Shown here piece after piece: positions 18,140 through 20,987 of a DNA stretch of 20,987 nt. Under the pieces are notes generated by a model. That model did not search any database and had not been told where the DNA came from. It worked only from the letters and a program-made list of their open reading frames with translations. This DNA is from Tubiluchus corallicola. Taxonomy: Eukaryota > Priapulida > Priapulimorpha > Priapulimorphida > Tubiluchidae. Numbering within the stretch: the first letter of the stretch is position 1; the number at the start of each line of letters is the position of its first letter. The DNA lies in contig JAQGDQ010001924.1 in NCBI GenBank assembly GCA_030141605.1, positions 1 to 20,987 of the forward strand. Reading direction: 5' to 3'. The position numbers were made by a program, and so were the translations under genes.

Positions 18140-18530
18140 CTTCTTCTTCTTCTTCTTCTTCTTCTTCTTCAATGAATCACTCGTCCAGTGACACGATTCT
18201 GCTCACCTCCCTATGCCAGGACTCCCTACACGCTGCAATGCCCCAAGTGGATTGATTTATAAGGATCAATGCTGAAGTGTTTAAATCTTTCTGTGCAAAA
18301 TCTAAGTATGTTAACATTTGTCCTCCTGCAGGTTTTTTAGCTGGTTCTATGACTTGTTGGAGAGCTATCTTCACTTTAATATCATCAGGTAGTCTAAGCA
18401 TATGCCCAATCCATCTTAAACTGCGTCTTTTTATTTTTCTTGTCCAAGATTCTTCTTTTATTTTTTCATATAGATCTTTGTTTGAAATTTTCTTTGGCCA
18501 TCTAACTCTATTTACACAAGCGGGGAAACC
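18140..18530 (-). pseudogene. C-terminal fragment of an RTE-like LINE with (GAA)n tail
   Basis: On the minus strand an open frame from 18530 to the stop at 18177-18179 encodes 117 residues: VNRVRWPKKISNKDLYEKIK, then SWTRKIKRRSLRWIGHMLRL, then PDDIKVKIALQQVIE, ending SRIVSLDE. The RRxLRWIGHxLR signature followed by a Trp/Arg-rich end is typical of the region after the reverse transcriptase in RTE-like elements. Only six bases separate the stop codon from a (GAA)n tail of about 31 bp (18140-18170), fitting the very short 3' untranslated region and microsatellite tail of the RTE clade. An in-frame stop at 18531-18533 marks the 5' truncation. The frame is intact but catalytically dead. Confidence 0.85.
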
Positions 18531-18533
18531 TTA

Positions 18534-19003
18534 AAATTTCTGTTTAACCCACATTAAATAGAATATTATGACTCATTCGCTTCTTGTAAAACTTGTAATA
18601 GCTATTGAATGCTGTTGAACGAAATTGAAAATTAGCTCTGCGTTAATTAACTTTTCATGGGTGTTTTCCATTAGTAAAGAGAACCTGTTAAATTATGTTA
18701 AGAGCATTAGATTATGATAAATAATTATGTTGATGAATGAAGCCAGTTAAGGAGTGGTGTCACGTGAGCAAGTGATTCAGAATATTGTGTAATAGGCGTG
18801 TGGTTATTTAGGATACGTGTAGTTGTAATATCCGTATTGTATTACTTTTCTTTGTTTTTATGTTAAGTACTAATTTTTATGTATGTAATTGTTTATGTCA
18901 GTATCTACTAATCCTGCAATTGTAATTTTAATTTTATTTTTTTTGCTAGATAATTTTGTACTTTTTTATAATTTCAGTGTGAACTATATGTTCGAAATAA
19001 ATG

Positions 19004-19007
<4 letters not shown>
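18534..19007. other. Gene-free AT-rich stretch
   Basis: No gene, terminal repeat or array seen. Confidence 0.5.
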
Positions 19008-19364
<357 letters not shown>

Positions 19365-19367
<3 letters not shown>

Positions 19368-20508
19368 TAATAAATAAGCTAGACAGTAATGTATACTTGA
19401 TAAAGTAATACAAGTTTAAGACTGAAAAGTATAAAGCGGACACATTGTTATATTTATTTATTCATTTAGTTTAGATTTAGGTTAATACATGAAGTACTAT
19501 ATAAAAACAAATAAGTAATACAGATTATAAAACTACATACACAAGATAGATATTTAGGTATTTATTTATAAGTGTCAAAAATACATACAAGACATACGTA
19601 CAATTTCAATTTTGAAATATACAAAAAACAAGGGATATATATATACAATTTAAATTTTGAAATATAATGGCACTCTATTACTAATAAACAATACAATATA
19701 CAAGATGAAATACTCTAATCTCTAATCTAATTCTCTAGTCTAAACTCTATTCATGATCAAGATTTGTTAAACAAATAACTGTATTTATGAGCAGTCAATG
19801 ACAAATGGACGTGGCAGGCATGCTTGTTTAGCATAAGCATTCAGACCTATTAACTTTTTCCATTTAGCACACTCGCCCATACAGGAAATGAGTCATTCTC
19901 ACAACAATTAGTGTTTTTGTAAGTTTGTTATTAAACCTGTTCAATTTCGTTTGTTCCAGTTCTGTTAAAGCTACACAAATGTTGTTTCTACTCTGATTGA
20001 TTGTTTATTAACATAATTTATGGTGGGTCATTAAGTCTTGATGTTACAACGGCAATAATTCGCAAATTTGAATGTAATAATTATCCGTTGTCTTGTTGTA
20101 CTTCTAAACTTTTATTGCTTTGAACAGAACTGCGGCCTATTTCGTCAGAAACTAAAATTTTATCTTTATTTATTTATTAAATAAAAAAAATTTATTTTTT
20201 TTATCTACCTAGGCGGCATTGATGAAGTCATTTAAAGTAAAAAACTTATTTATAACCTTTATAATCTATAACCCTTGCGTTTCGTAAACAATCAATTTGA
20301 TAATGACCTTCGATATAACATAGTTTGTGCTCTTTTTTTAAAAAATAAAATTATTCAAGTCCATTGAATAAATTAATCACGTCCAAATTAAACTTGGTTG
20401 CTTCGAGGTAAATTTAATCTGTGTGTCGATGTTGTGTCCATCAACCTAACCGAGAGACTTGTGAGGTTTCAGTTTCAGTTCTCTGTGAACGTGGCTGTTT
20501 TCCATTGC
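19365..20508. other. Gene-free AT-rich stretch
   Basis: No gene recognised. A motif of about 21 bp, CAATTTMAATTTTGAAATATA, occurs twice (near 19601 and 19647). On the minus strand the stretch 19440-19740 looks like an AT-rich untranslated region ending in AATAAATATAA and might be an unrecognised LINE 3' end, but no coding part is attached. Confidence 0.4.
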
Positions 20509-20945
20509 TTTGCTGTTGTCTACGATGTCCAGTCGAACCAAATTTCACATTTCCGTCGGTTCCTTTTTTGTCATTGAATTATATAGTTTCTTCTGTGGCA
20601 CCCCTTACGGTTGTCTTTGCTTTTGTGTACGATGTCCAGTCCAATCCAATTTCACGTTTCCACAGATGCCTTACCACAGTTCTGTCAGTTCCTTTTTTGT
20701 CATTGCATTATATACTTTCTTCTGTGGCACCCCTTACGGTTCTCTTTGCTTTTGTGTACGATGTCCAGTCCAATCCAATTTCACGTTTCCACAGATGCCT
20801 TACCACAGTTCTGTTAGTTCCCTTTTTGTCATTGCATTATATACTTTCTTCTGTGGCGCCCCGTACGGTTCTCTTTGCTTTTGTGTACGATGTCCAGTCG
20901 AATCAAATTTCCACAGATGCCTTACCACAGTTGTCAGTTCTTTAT
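20509..20945. repeat. 129-bp tandem repeat, about 3.5 units
   Basis: The landmark CTTTGCTKTTGTSTACGATG recurs at 20509, 20617, 20746 and 20875 (spacings 108, 129, 129). The first unit lacks about 21 bp containing CAGATGCCTTACCACAG. Both 129 and 21 are multiples of three, so frames stay open through the array and produce a 184-codon frame (20421-20975) and two overlapping others. More than one frame is open and no domain is recognised, so I treat it as a minisatellite. Confidence 0.95.
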
Positions 20946-20987
20946 ATATATTTATTTGCCATTAAAAAACATTGATAATCACTGATA

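Overview
This 21-kb window is nuclear DNA of a eukaryote, most likely an invertebrate animal and plausibly an arthropod. That guess rests on the AT-rich composition, the abundant microsatellites, and the mix of mobile elements: I-like, RTE-like and CR1/L2-like non-LTR retrotransposon ends, tRNA- and 5S-headed SINE-like units, and many non-autonomous hAT, pogo and piggyBac-like DNA elements. The species cannot be named from the sequence. I see no intact host gene. Nearly all long open frames are by-products of stop-free tandem repeats or microsatellites.

Layout, left to right. 1-1255: a minisatellite of 30-bp units with regular 24-bp units, forming nested higher-order repeats. 2189-2696: a hAT-like terminal-inverted-repeat (TIR) element. 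3008-3345: a 113-bp tandem triplication. 4260-4632: a miniature inverted-repeat element (family A, copy 1). 4703-4950: the 3' end of an I-like LINE, on the minus strand. 5180-5250: (TA)n followed by (GGTAA)n. 5782-6455: a TIR element packed with subterminal motifs in mirror orientation (family B). 6773-7036: a tandem duplication with a GC-rich alternating hairpin. 7406-7778: a minus-strand tRNA-derived SINE with a very long tail. 8282-8649: a hAT MITE with a perfect 8-bp target-site duplication. 8920-9251 and 9435-9955: two abutting LINE 3' ends of different types. 9980-10811: a GC-richer minus-strand segment with a 198-codon open frame downstream of a 5S rRNA-like head.

11221-11861: four tandem units of about 152-176 bp. 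12276-12675: a second copy of the hAT MITE, missing one end. 13689-13968: a pogo/Tigger-like MITE with TA target duplication. 14413-14869: a piggyBac-like element at TTAA. 15086-15543: another hAT-like MITE, carrying a (CT)n expansion. 16069-17118: 26 units of a 40-bp satellite. 17514-17872: family A, copy 2. 18140-18530: a minus-strand RTE-like LINE C-terminus with a (GAA)n tail. 19008-19364: a compound trinucleotide array able to fold on itself. 20509-20945: a 129-bp tandem repeat.

No pathway or operon-like cooperation exists here. The window records repeated insertion of non-autonomous elements and local tandem amplification. The best candidates for something undescribed are the family B element, the nested higher-order minisatellite, the 5S-headed GC-rich unit with its open frame, and the hAT copy that keeps a near-perfect target duplication without its right terminus.
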